Positions 8,999 to 17,633 of a stretch of 64,000 bases of DNA are shown piece by piece. This DNA is from Lysobacterales bacterium (GTDB lineage Bacteria; Pseudomonadota; Gammaproteobacteria; Xanthomonadales; SZUA-38). The notes under the pieces are model-generated. The model did not search any database, was not told where the DNA came from, and saw nothing but the letters and a program-made list of their open reading frames with translations. Positions within the stretch are counted from its first letter, which is position 1; every line of letters starts with the position of its first letter. The translations under genes and the position numbers were made by a program. The stretch spans positions 19,190 to 83,189 of the forward strand of contig JASJDM010000004.1 of the NCBI GenBank assembly GCA_030065125.1. Direction: 5' to 3'.

Positions 8999-9889
8999 TC
9001 AGCGGGGTCCGAACAGGGGATGGGCTATGGGCAGGTAGTGGTCTATCAGAAGAAACAGAAACAGGGCGCCAAGGTACCACACCGAGTAGGAGAATACGCG
9101 CATGGCCAGCTGTTCCTCGTCGCTGTTCAGCAACCTCACTGCGTAGTACAGGAAACCGCCACCCAGCACCAGGGCACCCAGGAGGTAAAACAGGCCGCTC
9201 ATGCCGATGAGGTAGGGAAACAGAGTCACCAGTACCAGCAGCAGGGTGTAGAACAGGATCTGCCAGCGGGTAAATGGCACCCCGTGGGTCACCGGCAGCA
9301 TGGGTATGCCCACCGCCGCGTAATCATGGCGCCGGTAGATGGCCAGGGCCCAGAAATGGGGCGGCGTCCAGACAAAAATGATCAGGAACAGGATGAAGGC
9401 CTGGGGATCCAGCTGACCCGTCACCGCGACCCAGCCCAGCAAGGGCGGCGCCGCCCCGGCCGCGCCGCCGATCACGATGTTCTGCGGCGTGGCCCGCTTC
9501 AGGTAGACGGTATAGATGATGGCGTAGCCGATCAGGGACACTCCGGTCAGGACGGCGGTGAGCGGGTTAACCCACAGGTAGAGCAGCGCCAGGCCCAGTA
9601 CGCCCAGGACCACCGCGAACACCAGCACCTGGCGGGTCGACAGCTGTCCGGTGGGCAGGGGACGGTGGCGGGTCCGGACCATTTCGGCATCGGCCTTGCG
9701 ATCCAGCAGGTGATTGACCGCCGCCGCCGAAGCCGAGGCCAGCCCTATGCCTGCGCTGGCAATCAGCAGCAGCGGCAGCGGCACCAGACCGGGTGAAGCC
9801 AGGAACATGCCCACCATGGCGGTGAACACGATCATCGCCACCACCTTGGGCTTGCACAGTTCCAGGTACTGAGCCGCTACGCCGTTCAC
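8999..9889 (-). CDS. ctaB: Protoheme IX farnesyltransferase (heme O synthase)
   Basis: 296 aa polytopic UbiA-family prenyltransferase that converts heme B to heme O. The polyprenyl-diphosphate-binding motif is seen at [19 protein letters not shown] (about residues 59-77) and a second Asp-containing loop as [15 protein letters not shown]. Nine hydrophobic helices are predicted. It starts one base after the ctaA stop, so heme O and heme A synthases are in one operon within the oxidase cluster that uses their product. Confidence 0.96.
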   Translation of the reverse strand: MNGVAAQYLELCKPKVVAMIVFTAMVGMFLASPGLVPLPLLLIASAGIGLASASAAAVNHLLDRKADAEMVRTRHRPLPTGQLSTRQVLVFAVVLGVLGLALLYLWVNPLTAVLTGVSLIGYAIIYTVYLKRATPQNIVIGGAAGAAPPLLGWVAVTGQLDPQAFILFLIIFVWTPPHFWALAIYRRHDYAAVGIPMLPVTHGVPFTRWQILFYTLLLVLVTLFPYLIGMSGLFYLLGALVLGGGFLYYAVRLLNSDEEQLAMRVFSYSVWYLGALFLFLLIDHYLPIAHPLFGPR

Positions 9890-9890
9890 G

Positions 9891-10880
9891 TCAGAGTCCG
9901 GTGTGCTTCCGGTTGCTCCACAGCAGACCGACCATGACCATCACCAGCAGGGCAGCTCCCCCGTTATGGCCCACGGCCACGGGCAGCGGCAGGTTTTTGA
10001 CGATGTTCATGATGCCAAGGGTCAACTGCACAGCCAGCGCGCCCAGAAGCATAGCGGCACCCGTGGGCTGGCGTCGAATCCACAGCACCGCGCTGATCAG
10101 CAGCAGGGCCAGGGTCAGCACCACGGCGCCCACCCGGTGGGTGTAGTGGATCGCCAGGCGCGACTCGTAATCCAGCACCCCACCTTCATAGTCGACGCCG
10201 ATTTCCCGCAGGATGGTGAAGCCTTCCTGGTAGTTCATCCCCGGCGGCACCCAGACGCCCGCGCAGGTTGGAAAGTCAGGACAGATCAGGGCCGAGTAGT
10301 TGGTGCTGGTCCAGCCCCCCAGGAAGATCTGTCCAGCCAGCAGGAAAAATCCCAGCCACAGCCAGCCACTGGCCCGGCCCACGGCCGCAACGGTCCTCGA
10401 CCCGAGTGACAGGGCCAGCCAGGTCAACAGCGCCAGGGTTGTCATGCCCCCCAGCAGGTGCGCAGTGACCACGGCAGGTTTCAGCTTCAAGGTGACGGTC
10501 CACATACCGAATACGGCCTGCATCACGATCACGGCCACGATGACCCAGGGCAGCAGCCTGGGCAGAGAGTTGTCCCGGGTCCGGCCCCTGGCGCTGCCTA
10601 TGGCCAAAGCCAGGGTCAGAAGCATTACGGCACCCGCCAGGTAACGATGGGCCATCTCCCGCCACGCTTTGCCGGCCTCCACCGGCCGCTCAGGGAACGC
10701 CTGATTAGCCTGAGTCACCTCTTCCGCGGTATTCGGCCAGGTGAGCTTGCCGTAGCAGCCGGGCCAGTCCGGACAGCCCAGGCCAGCGTGGGTCAAACGC
10801 ACGTAGGCGCCCAGCACCACCAGGCAGAAAGTCAGGACAACGGTGATCCATGCCAGCTTCTGTAATGTCGATCGGTTCAT
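9891..10880 (-). CDS. ctaA: Heme A synthase (COX15/CtaA)
   Basis: 329 aa inner-membrane protein with eight predicted helices, oxidising heme O to heme A. Conserved histidines occur in [14 protein letters not shown] (near residue 30), [29 protein letters not shown] and [10 protein letters not shown]. The CPDWPGC pair near the N terminus is the periplasmic loop cysteine motif of this family. Its ATG overlaps the TGA of the preceding SCO-like gene by four bases, indicating translational coupling. Confidence 0.96.
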   Translation of the reverse strand: MNRSTLQKLAWITVVLTFCLVVLGAYVRLTHAGLGCPDWPGCYGKLTWPNTAEEVTQANQAFPERPVEAGKAWREMAHRYLAGAVMLLTLALAIGSARGRTRDNSLPRLLPWVIVAVIVMQAVFGMWTVTLKLKPAVVTAHLLGGMTTLALLTWLALSLGSRTVAAVGRASGWLWLGFFLLAGQIFLGGWTSTNYSALICPDFPTCAGVWVPPGMNYQEGFTILREIGVDYEGGVLDYESRLAIHYTHRVGAVVLTLALLLISAVLWIRRQPTGAAMLLGALAVQLTLGIMNIVKNLPLPVAVGHNGGAALLVMVMVGLLWSNRKHTGL

Positions 10881-11470
10881 TCGCCCTCCATGGGATTGAA
10901 CTTGCTGTATTTGACCAGTCGATCCAGGTCTTTGCGCAGCCCGGTCGCGTCCAGCGGCACGGGATAAGCCATCATCAGGTTGCCCAGCGGGTCAACCAGG
11001 AATACGGGGTAATCGCTGAGTTGCCGCCCCGACAGCGCCCTGGCCATGCCGCCGTTGACGTCCGCCTGCCAGATCAGCCCGTCAGGCAGCGGGTCTATCG
11101 GCGCGTCCGGTGACACCAGCAGGACCGCCACATCGTCCATGTCGTGGCCCAGGGTCTGGCGCACCCGCAGCAGCTCGTCCAGCTGATCCCGACACGGCTG
11201 GGCGCAATCGCCTGTCTGCCGCGAAAGGATGGTCCAGCGGTCAAATGCGTTTTGCAGTCCCGACACCTCGTTCAGGACCAGCACTGGCGAAACCAGCTCA
11301 CCATTGTTGCGGGTGGCGCCGGGCGCCCAGTCACTCCAGCGGCTGTTGAGAAAAAGCGCGACGACGATGGGCGCCAGGAACAATCCAAACAGCAGCAACA
11401 GGGTCAACCTGCCGCGATTGGGTTGGACGTTGCCGTCTCCGGCCGGATTGCTTGGAGATCGAGAATTCAT
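10877..11470 (-). CDS. SCO/thioredoxin-like cytochrome oxidase assembly protein
   Basis: 197 aa protein with one N-terminal transmembrane helix (LLLLFGLFLAPIVVALFL) and a periplasmic thioredoxin-fold-like domain. A CxxxC motif (GDCAQPC) sits where SCO proteins bind copper, and a VDPLGNLMMAYP strand resembles the SCO VDP segment, but I do not see the distal copper-ligand His that SCO1/SenC have. Position between SURF1 and ctaA matches the small uncharacterised membrane gene of Pseudomonas oxidase clusters. Function in Cu or thiol delivery to the oxidase is inference. The ATG at 11470 overlaps the SURF1 stop by four bases; upstream in-frame sequence lies inside the SURF1 gene. Confidence 0.7.
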   Translation of the reverse strand: MNSRSPSNPAGDGNVQPNRGRLTLLLLFGLFLAPIVVALFLNSRWSDWAPGATRNNGELVSPVLVLNEVSGLQNAFDRWTILSRQTGDCAQPCRDQLDELLRVRQTLGHDMDDVAVLLVSPDAPIDPLPDGLIWQADVNGGMARALSGRQLSDYPVFLVDPLGNLMMAYPVPLDATGLRKDLDRLVKYSKFNPMEGE

Positions 11471-12168
11471 TGTTTCAAACGGCGCCAGGTCAATAACAGG
11501 GTAACCACGACCACAGCCGCGGCCAGGCTGAACCACTGCAGCGCATAGCCGCGGTGTTTGTCCGGCCCCATCACCCGGGGTCGCCATTCACGGCGCAGCG
11601 ACGCTTCCTCGGGTCTTGTGGCCAACAAGATCTGGGGCGCCAGCTCTTTTTTCAATGCCTGCTGCAGCCGGGCCGGGTCAATATAGGGCACCAGCGGGTA
11701 TTCACCGCTCCCGTAGTCCACTTCTCCCAGCTGGAACCCCGGTCTCGGCAGGTTGGTGAGCACACCCTCGAGTTCCACCGTCCCCGAGGGTTCCGGCGGC
11801 ACGCTGGGCAGGGTCCTCCGGTCCCGGGCCAGGGGTGTCCAGCCACGATTGACCAGCAGGACGGGCCCCCCGGCCGCCGGTTGAAACAGGCTGATCACGT
11901 GAGCACCGACCTGGCCGTCGAGCTGCTGGTTGTCCAGCAGTAGGCCCTGGTCCTGGTATTGCCCGCTGAGGCGCACCCGGCTGTAGCGCGGTTGCGGCTG
12001 ATAACGCCCCAATTCCGCGGCTGCGCGCTCGATCCCCTGGTCGAAGTCGGCATACAGGGACTCCTTTTCCGCGGCCCGGTTCATCTGCCATTGCCCCAGG
12101 CTGACGAACAGACCGGTAAAGGCCACCGCCGTGGCCAGTGGAATCACGGTTCGCCACAGGACCTTCAC
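11467..12168 (-). CDS. SURF1 family cytochrome oxidase assembly protein
   Basis: About 233 aa membrane protein needed for heme A insertion into subunit I. Two terminal transmembrane helices (VIPLATAVAFTGLFVSLG and the C-terminal ALQWFSLAAAVVVVTLLL) flank a periplasmic domain with the SURF1 signatures LGQWQMNRAAEK, VLLVNRGWTPL and GYALQWFSLA. The frame is open far upstream, into the divergent DUF2909 gene, so I place the start at the GTG at 12168, about 8 residues before the first helix. The start has a weak ribosome site and could be off by a few codons. Confidence 0.88.
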   Translation of the reverse strand: MKVLWRTVIPLATAVAFTGLFVSLGQWQMNRAAEKESLYADFDQGIERAAAELGRYQPQPRYSRVRLSGQYQDQGLLLDNQQLDGQVGAHVISLFQPAAGGPVLLVNRGWTPLARDRRTLPSVPPEPSGTVELEGVLTNLPRPGFQLGEVDYGSGEYPLVPYIDPARLQQALKKELAPQILLATRPEEASLRREWRPRVMGPDKHRGYALQWFSLAAAVVVVTLLLTWRRLKQ

Positions 12169-12225
12169 GAGCCACCCGTATATACTTTGCGGCCTCTGAT
12201 CCCGGGGACCCGGTGAGACCTGACC

Positions 12226-12474
12226 ATGTGGACCAAGTACGTCATTGTTGGCCTGTTGCTGTTTATCGTGTTCAACCTGGGCATGGGCATGTTTTACATG
12301 CTCAAGGACGGCAGCCGCAGTGACCGTACCTTCAAGGCCCTGGCCATGCGGATCACCATGTCTGTAGTGCTGTTCGGGCTGCTGATCCTGGGCATGGCCA
12401 CCGGCCTGATCAAGCCCCACCAGAATCCACTGGGCGTCAAGCCACCCAGCGAGCAGTCATCAGGCGCTCCCTGA
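12226..12474 (+). CDS. DUF2909 twin-transmembrane protein
   Basis: 82 aa protein with two hydrophobic helices (IVGLLLFIVFNLGMGMFYML and MSVVLFGLLILGMATGLI) separated by a basic loop KDGSRSDRTFKALAMRI. It matches the DUF2909 family, which in gammaproteobacteria is found between the coxC and SURF1 genes exactly as here. Role unknown, presumably oxidase assembly or stability. It is the only rightward gene in the oxidase block and is divergent from SURF1, so 12169-12225 must hold both promoters; a TATACT lies near 12180. Confidence 0.8.
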   Translation: MWTKYVIVGLLLFIVFNLGMGMFYMLKDGSRSDRTFKALAMRITMSVVLFGLLILGMATGLIKPHQNPLGVKPPSEQSSGAP

Positions 12475-12495
12475 TTCGAGCCGCCTAGACGACAA

Positions 12496-12514
12496 CGCCC
12501 CGATAACCGGGGCG
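12496..12514. terminator. Bidirectional hairpin between DUF2909 and coxC ends
   Basis: CGCCCCG (12496-12502), loop ATAAC, CGGGGCG (12508-12514), in the 65-base tail-to-tail gap. No strong T-run on either side (ATGATTATTGTT follows on the plus strand), so termination would be weak or factor-dependent. Confidence 0.5.
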
Positions 12515-12539
12515 CTGATGATTATTGTTAGGCTGGGGT

Positions 12540-13409
12540 CTACAGGATGTAGACAAACACAAACAGGCCCAGCCAGACCACGTCCACGAAGTGCCAGTAC
12601 CAGGCCACGGCCTCGAAGCCGAAGTGGTGCTGCGGTGTGAAGTGCCCGCGCAGGCAGCGCCCCAGAATGACCAGCAGCATGATGGCACCCAGGGTCACGT
12701 GCAGGCCGTGGAAGCCGGTCAGCATGAAAAAGGTGGAGCCGTAGATGCCGCTGGTCAGCTTCAGGTTCAAGTCCTGGTAGGCGTGCACGTATTCCCAGCT
12801 CTGCAGGCCCACGAACAAAAATCCAAGCGCCACGGTGGCCGCCAGCCACACCACCAGCGCGCGACGGTTTTCGTGGCGCAGCGCGTGGTGGGCCAGGGTG
12901 ACGGTCACGCCCGAGCTCAGCAGAATCAGGGTGTTGATCAGCGGCAGCCCGAATGCCGGGATCAAGGCGAACTCGCCGCCGATGGCTTCAGGTCCGTTGG
13001 TGGGCCAGGCGGCTTCAAAGGTGGGCCACAGGAACTGCTGGGTAGCCAGGCCCGTGCCGTCGCCACCCAGCCACGGGATCACAAATTGCCGTGCGTAAAA
13101 CAGGGCGCCGAAGAATGCGGCAAAAAACATCACCTCGCTGGCAATGAACCAGATCATTCCCATGCGGAAAGACACGTCCACCTGATCGCTGTACGTGCCT
13201 TGTTCGCTCTCGCGAATCACGGTGCCGAACCAGCCCCACATCATGAACAGGACGATGGCCAGCCCACCCAGCATCATGATGAGCCAGAAATCGCCGTTGC
13301 CGTTCATGAAGTTGGCGGCGGATGCGGTCAACGTCGCCAGGCCAATGGAACCCACGATGGGCCATCGTGTGCCGTGCGGGATGTAATAACCCCCGTCTGC
13401 GTGTGCCAT
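12540..13409 (-). CDS. ctaE: Cytochrome c oxidase subunit III
   Basis: 289 aa, seven predicted helices. Signatures: SEVMFFAAFFGALFYAR (about residues 90-106, containing the conserved membrane Glu), SSGVTVTLAHHALR, TGFHGLHVTLGA and AVAWYWHFVDVVWLGLF at the C terminus. Subunit III stabilises proton uptake in aa3-type oxidases. Last gene of the coxB-coxA-small-ctaG-coxC operon, 11 bases after ctaG. Confidence 0.97.
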   Translation of the reverse strand: MAHADGGYYIPHGTRWPIVGSIGLATLTASAANFMNGNGDFWLIMMLGGLAIVLFMMWGWFGTVIRESEQGTYSDQVDVSFRMGMIWFIASEVMFFAAFFGALFYARQFVIPWLGGDGTGLATQQFLWPTFEAAWPTNGPEAIGGEFALIPAFGLPLINTLILLSSGVTVTLAHHALRHENRRALVVWLAATVALGFLFVGLQSWEYVHAYQDLNLKLTSGIYGSTFFMLTGFHGLHVTLGAIMLLVILGRCLRGHFTPQHHFGFEAVAWYWHFVDVVWLGLFVFVYIL

Positions 13410-13420
13410 TTTTTTATCCC

Positions 13421-14005
13421 CTAGGAACGATCGGCTTTCGCCAGCGTCCCGCTTTCCTCGTCATATTTATAGAATCGGTACGACAGTGTCAGCACCTTGG
13501 TGTTTTTTGGTAAAGCCGGGTCAATGACAAATCGAACCGGCATTTCCTGGCTTTCGCCAGCCTCCAGCCGCTGCTGGGTAAAACAAAAGCACTCGGTCTT
13601 GGCGAAATAGATGGAGGCCTGGGCGGGGGCAACGCTGGGCACCGCGTGGCCGATTACCGCCTCGCTGGACTGGTTTTGGGCCAGGTACAGGGTTTCGGAA
13701 ACCTCACCCACCTTGACCTTCATGAACTTCTCGCTGGGGCCAAATTCCCAGGGCAGCCCCCGATCCACGGCGGCATCAAAGTGAACCGTGACCCAGCGTT
13801 CTTCATCGGTCGGTTCGAACTGGACCTCGCTGGCGGACACCCGGCCGTTGTCGATCAGGCGGATTCCGGTGACCTCACAAAAGATGTCGTACAGCGGCAC
13901 CAGGGCAAAGCCGAAGCCGAACATCCCCAGAGCCACACCGGCCAGGGTCAGTAACAGGCGCCGGCCCTGGGGCCGGGTTTTCTTTTGGTCGCTGGTTTCG
14001 CTCAT
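13421..14005 (-). CDS. ctaG: Cytochrome c oxidase assembly protein CtaG (Cox11)
   Basis: 194 aa copper chaperone for the CuB site of subunit I. One N-terminal membrane anchor (LLLTLAGVALGMFGFGFALVPLYDIFCEVTG; an invariant Cys in the FCEVTG segment) and a periplasmic immunoglobulin-like domain with the copper motif ECFCFTQQ (about residues 134-141). Its ATG overlaps the stop of the preceding 46-aa gene by four bases. Confidence 0.95.
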   Translation of the reverse strand: MSETSDQKKTRPQGRRLLLTLAGVALGMFGFGFALVPLYDIFCEVTGIRLIDNGRVSASEVQFEPTDEERWVTVHFDAAVDRGLPWEFGPSEKFMKVKVGEVSETLYLAQNQSSEAVIGHAVPSVAPAQASIYFAKTECFCFTQQRLEAGESQEMPVRFVIDPALPKNTKVLTLSYRFYKYDEESGTLAKADRS

Positions 14006-14142
14006 TGGGTGCCAAACACGCCCGACATGATGAACATCAGGTACAGCAGCACTGCTGACACGGCCAGTCCTATGGCCGTGCGGCGCGCGGCCGTCCGGCG
14101 GCGCGCCTCGTCCTGATCGTCAATGTTGCGTTGATCCGTCAT
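14002..14142 (-). CDS. Small single-helix protein of the oxidase operon
   Basis: 46 aa protein (begins MTDQRNIDDQDEARRR) with a charged N-terminal half and one transmembrane helix (AIGLAVSAVLLYLMFIMSG). It lies 4 bases downstream of coxA and overlaps ctaG by four bases, so it is translationally embedded in the operon. Small membrane proteins at this position are annotated in other proteobacteria as cytochrome oxidase small assembly proteins; its function here is inferred from position. The frame extends upstream to 14298 but that part lies in coxA. Confidence 0.7.
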   Translation of the reverse strand: MTDQRNIDDQDEARRRTAARRTAIGLAVSAVLLYLMFIMSGVFGTQ

Positions 14143-14146
14143 TGGT

Positions 14147-15775
14147 TTAATGGGCCACGTCCCCGTGGGCCACGTCTTCGTCACGGAAGTCCGGCGCTTC
14201 ATCGAAGGTGTGGTAAGGCGCCGGCGTCGCCACCGTCCACTCCAGCCCCTTGGCGCCTTCCCAGACGCGGTCGGGCAGCTGCTCGGTGCGTTTGCCAAAG
14301 CTGGCCTTCAGCACGATGTACAGGAAGATCAGCTGGGTCAGGCCAAAGGCAAAGCCACCGATGGACGACCACATATTGAACTCGGCGAACTGTACGGAGT
14401 AGTCCGGGATCCGGCGCGGCATGCCGGCCAGCCCCAGGAAGTGCTGGGGGAAGAACAGCAGGTTGACGGTGACCACCGACAGCCAGAAATGCCACTTGCC
14501 GAGGGTTTCCGAATACATGTTACCGGTCCACTTGGGCAGCCAGTAATAAGCAGCCGCCATGATGGAGAACACGGCGCCGGTCACCAGGACGTAGTGGAAG
14601 TGAGCCACGACAAAGTAGGTGTCGTGGTACTGGAAATCCGCCGGGACGATGGCGAGCATCAGGCCGGAGAACCCACCGATGGTGAACAGGATGACAAACC
14701 CCACGGCAAACAGCATGGGTGTCTCGAAGGTCATCGAGCCTTTCCACATGGTGGCGACCCAGTTAAACACCTTCACCCCGGTAGGCACCGCGATCACCAT
14801 GGTGGCGTACATGAAAAACAGCTCACCACCCAGCGGCATGCCGGTAGTGAACATATGGTGCGCCCACACGATGAAAGAAAGGAAGGCGATGGAGGCCGTG
14901 GCGTACACCATGGACACGTAGCCGAACAGGGGCTTGCGGGCGAATGTCGGGATGATTTCCGACACGATGCCGAAGGCCGGCAGGATCATGATGTAGACCT
15001 CGGGGTGCCCGAAGAACCAGAAAATATGCTGGAACATCACCGGGTCGCCGCCACCGGCCGCATTGAAGAAGCTGGTGCCGAAATAGCGGTCGGTCAGCAG
15101 CATGGTCACGGCGCCAGCCAGTACCGGCATCACCATGATCAGCAGGAAAGCCGTGATCAGCCAGGTCCAGACGAACAGCGGCATGCGCAGCAGGTTCATC
15201 TTCGGCGCCCGCATGTTCAGGATGGTGGCCACGATGTTGATGGCCCCCATAATGGACGACAGTCCCATCAGGTGAATGGCAAAGATCACGAAGGCAAAGC
15301 TGTCGCCCCCCTGCAGGGATAGCGGCGGGTAAAGTGTCCAGCCGGCCGCCGGTCCCCCGGACTCCATGAACAGCGTGGACAGCAGCATGGCGAAGGCGAA
15401 CGGCAGGATCCAGAAGCTCCAGTTGTTCATTCGCGGCAGGGCCATGTCCGGCGCCCCCACCATCATGGGGACCAGCCAGTTGGCCAGGCCCACGAAAGCC
15501 GGCATTACGGCCCCGAAAATCATGACCAGCGCGTGCATGGTGGTCATCTGGTTGAAGAAGTCGGGTTCGACCACCTGCAGGCCCGGCTGGAACAGCTCAG
15601 CCCGAATGACCAGCGCCATGGCTCCGCCGACGAAAAACATCGCCAGCGAAAACAGCAGGTACAGCGTGCCGATATCCTTATGGTTGGTGGTGAACACCCA
15701 CCGGCTCAGCCCCTTGGCCGGCCCGTGGTCGTGATGGTCATCCTGGTCGTGATGGGTCGTTTCTGCTGTGCTCAT
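14147..15775 (-). CDS. ctaD: Cytochrome c oxidase subunit I
   Basis: 542 aa, twelve predicted helices, catalytic subunit reducing oxygen at the heme a3-CuB centre. Ligands visible: heme a His in TTMHALVMIFG; CuB and cross-link region HPEVYIMILPAFG (also the D-channel Glu); the two CuB histidines in WAHHMFTTG; and the heme a3/heme a pair in VVAHFHYVL. A His/Asp-rich N terminus (TTHHDQDDHHDHG) may bind metal. The start is the ATG at 15775; upstream in-frame sequence lies in coxB. It starts 17 bases after coxB. Confidence 0.98.
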   Translation of the reverse strand: MSTAETTHHDQDDHHDHGPAKGLSRWVFTTNHKDIGTLYLLFSLAMFFVGGAMALVIRAELFQPGLQVVEPDFFNQMTTMHALVMIFGAVMPAFVGLANWLVPMMVGAPDMALPRMNNWSFWILPFAFAMLLSTLFMESGGPAAGWTLYPPLSLQGGDSFAFVIFAIHLMGLSSIMGAINIVATILNMRAPKMNLLRMPLFVWTWLITAFLLIMVMPVLAGAVTMLLTDRYFGTSFFNAAGGGDPVMFQHIFWFFGHPEVYIMILPAFGIVSEIIPTFARKPLFGYVSMVYATASIAFLSFIVWAHHMFTTGMPLGGELFFMYATMVIAVPTGVKVFNWVATMWKGSMTFETPMLFAVGFVILFTIGGFSGLMLAIVPADFQYHDTYFVVAHFHYVLVTGAVFSIMAAAYYWLPKWTGNMYSETLGKWHFWLSVVTVNLLFFPQHFLGLAGMPRRIPDYSVQFAEFNMWSSIGGFAFGLTQLIFLYIVLKASFGKRTEQLPDRVWEGAKGLEWTVATPAPYHTFDEAPDFRDEDVAHGDVAH

Positions 15776-15792
15776 CGCTATCTTCCTTGCTG

Positions 15793-16962
15793 TCAGCCGC
15801 GCTTGGCTGCCCGAACATCCCGGGGTTGAATCGTGTCGCTGGCCTTGTTGCCCCACGCGCTGCGCGTGTAGGTCAGGGCTGCAGCAATGTCGGCCTCATT
15901 GAGAGTGTCACCGAAGGCCTGCATGGCGGTGCCGGGACGGCCGTTGACCACCACGTCGATGTGATCCTCGGTCGGGCCATTGGCTACCGGGCTGCCGGCC
16001 AGAGCCGGAAATGCAGGGGCCAGTCCCTGGCCGTTCAGCTGGTGGCAGGCTGCACACTGGGCCTCGTAGACCGCCTGACCGTGGGCTACCAGTTCTTCCT
16101 GGCTCCAGTCACGCTCGACGTTCTGTTCAGCAACCAGCTGCTCCTGCTTCTGTTCATCCACCCAGGCCTGGTAAGCGGGGCGGCTGACGGCTTCGACCAC
16201 GATAGGCATGAAGCCGTGGTCCTTGCCGCACAACTCGGCACACTGGCCCCGGTAGATGCCGGGTTCCTTGATTTCTACCCAGGCCTCGTTGACGAAACCG
16301 GGGATGGCGTCACGCTTCCAGCCAAAATCCGGCACCCACCAGGCGTGGATCACGTCGTCGGCGGTGATCAGGAAACGGACCTTGGTGTTGATGGGCAGCA
16401 CCACGCGGTTATCCACGTTGAGCAGGTAGTCGTCCACCGTGGCGGGATCAATTCCCGAGTTCAGCTGCCGCGCGCTGTTGCTGGCCGAATCCAGGTTGCT
16501 GAGGAAGCTGACGTCGTCTTCGATGTAGTCGTACTTCCACTTCCACTGGTAGCCGGTGATTTTCACGGTCATGTCCGAATCACCGGTCTGGTGCATGTAC
16601 ACCAGCGTGTTGGTGGCCGGGATGGCCATACCCACCAGGATCAGGATCGGGATGACGGTCCAGACAATCTCTGCCTTGGTGCTGTGGCTGAATTGAGCCG
16701 GCTCGTGGCCGCGGGACTTGCGGTGCAGGTACATGGACACGAACATGGCGCCAAACACCAGCACGCCGATGACCACGCAGATCCACAGGATCAGCATATG
16801 CAGTCCGTAGACACGCTCGGAAAACTCGCTGACCCCCTGGGTCAGATTGAGCGCGTAGTCGGCCCATGCCGGCGCTGCCATCAGCGTCAGCAGTGCCAGC
16901 GTCGCGGCCCGATGAAATAAACCGCCCAGGCTGCGTCGCTGGACTCCTTTCGAATTCGTCAT
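15793..16962 (-). CDS. ctaC: Cytochrome c oxidase subunit II with fused cytochrome c domain (caa3 type)
   Basis: About 389 aa. Signal peptide (ends near APAWA), two membrane helices, the CuA domain with ligands in CAELCGKDHGFM and the Trp-rich KITGYQWKWKYDY electron-entry region, then a C-terminal c-type cytochrome domain with CAACH at about residues 303-307. The fusion marks a caa3-like oxidase that carries its own heme c for electron entry. I use the ATG at 16962 with AAGGGTGG upstream; a GTG three codons earlier (16971) is an alternative. It is 35 bases downstream of the DUF2244 gene. Confidence 0.95.
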   Translation of the reverse strand: MTNSKGVQRRSLGGLFHRAATLALLTLMAAPAWADYALNLTQGVSEFSERVYGLHMLILWICVVIGVLVFGAMFVSMYLHRKSRGHEPAQFSHSTKAEIVWTVIPILILVGMAIPATNTLVYMHQTGDSDMTVKITGYQWKWKYDYIEDDVSFLSNLDSASNSARQLNSGIDPATVDDYLLNVDNRVVLPINTKVRFLITADDVIHAWWVPDFGWKRDAIPGFVNEAWVEIKEPGIYRGQCAELCGKDHGFMPIVVEAVSRPAYQAWVDEQKQEQLVAEQNVERDWSQEELVAHGQAVYEAQCAACHQLNGQGLAPAFPALAGSPVANGPTEDHIDVVVNGRPGTAMQAFGDTLNEADIAAALTYTRSAWGNKASDTIQPRDVRAAKRG

Positions 16963-16997
16963 CCTTACCACCCTTGATTGATGTGCCCGTTCAGCGG

Positions 16998-17474
16998 CTA
17001 CCGGTTTCTCACCAACCGGCGCAACTCGCCGAACAACGTCGTCCTTTCGTTTTCATTTAAAAATCGACCCACCTCGACTTCCCGCCCATGGGAGGACAGG
17101 GTCAGTCGGCGCGGGTCACTGGCGTAGCGCCCGGGCTTGAGCTCTACGCGCAACCAGTACCTTTGAAAGTCCGTTACGGTACTGGATCCCGATCCGCCAG
17201 CGGTCACTGCCACCCGGTCAGGCCCAACATCGATCAGCTCGAACTGGTCACTGCGCCGCAGCACGTAGATCATGCAGGCGGTAAACGCCAGCAGTTCGGC
17301 GCCGGCCAGCGGCAGCGGTACCCACAGCCCCTGCAGGGCAAAGAACCCCGAGGCCAGCAGTGCGCCCGAAGACACCAGACCGACGGTCAGACACAACCCT
17401 CGCCGGCTCAAGGACCGGTTGGGGCGCACCTGAATGCGGCAGGTCTCCGTTTCACTGCTTTGAACTTCTACCAT
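16998..17474 (-). CDS. DUF2244 integral membrane protein
   Basis: 158 aa with two hydrophobic helices (LTVGLVSSGALLASGFFALQ and LPLAGAELLAFTACMIYVL) followed by a soluble C-terminal domain containing SHGREVEVGRFL and WLRVELKPGRY. This arrangement fits DUF2244, often encoded beside cytochrome oxidase genes. Function unknown. It is the first gene of the leftward oxidase operon and is divergent from putA; the shared promoter region is 17475-17633, where TACAAT at 17593-17598 is a possible putA -10. Confidence 0.75.
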   Translation of the reverse strand: MVEVQSSETETCRIQVRPNRSLSRRGLCLTVGLVSSGALLASGFFALQGLWVPLPLAGAELLAFTACMIYVLRRSDQFELIDVGPDRVAVTAGGSGSSTVTDFQRYWLRVELKPGRYASDPRRLTLSSHGREVEVGRFLNENERTTLFGELRRLVRNR

Positions 17475-17633
17475 CTTTAATCGGGGCCTGATTGGGCCGT
17501 CCAGTTGGCTCGCCCGCGAATATCCGGGGATTCTAAACGGTGCCTTTTGGGGTAGCAAGACAGAAAACGCTCCACCTGGAGGCCCGCAGGAGTACAATCG
17601 GCGCGCCCCTGAAGATGTTATTGCTGATTGGCC

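Noticed and set aside
7051..9210. 719-codon plus-strand frame opposite argS
   Set aside because: Shadow of argS, whose motifs are unmistakable.
11471..11587. N-terminal extension of the SCO-like gene
   Set aside because: It lies within the SURF1 coding region in another frame; the ATG at 11470 with stop-start overlap and a following membrane helix fits better.
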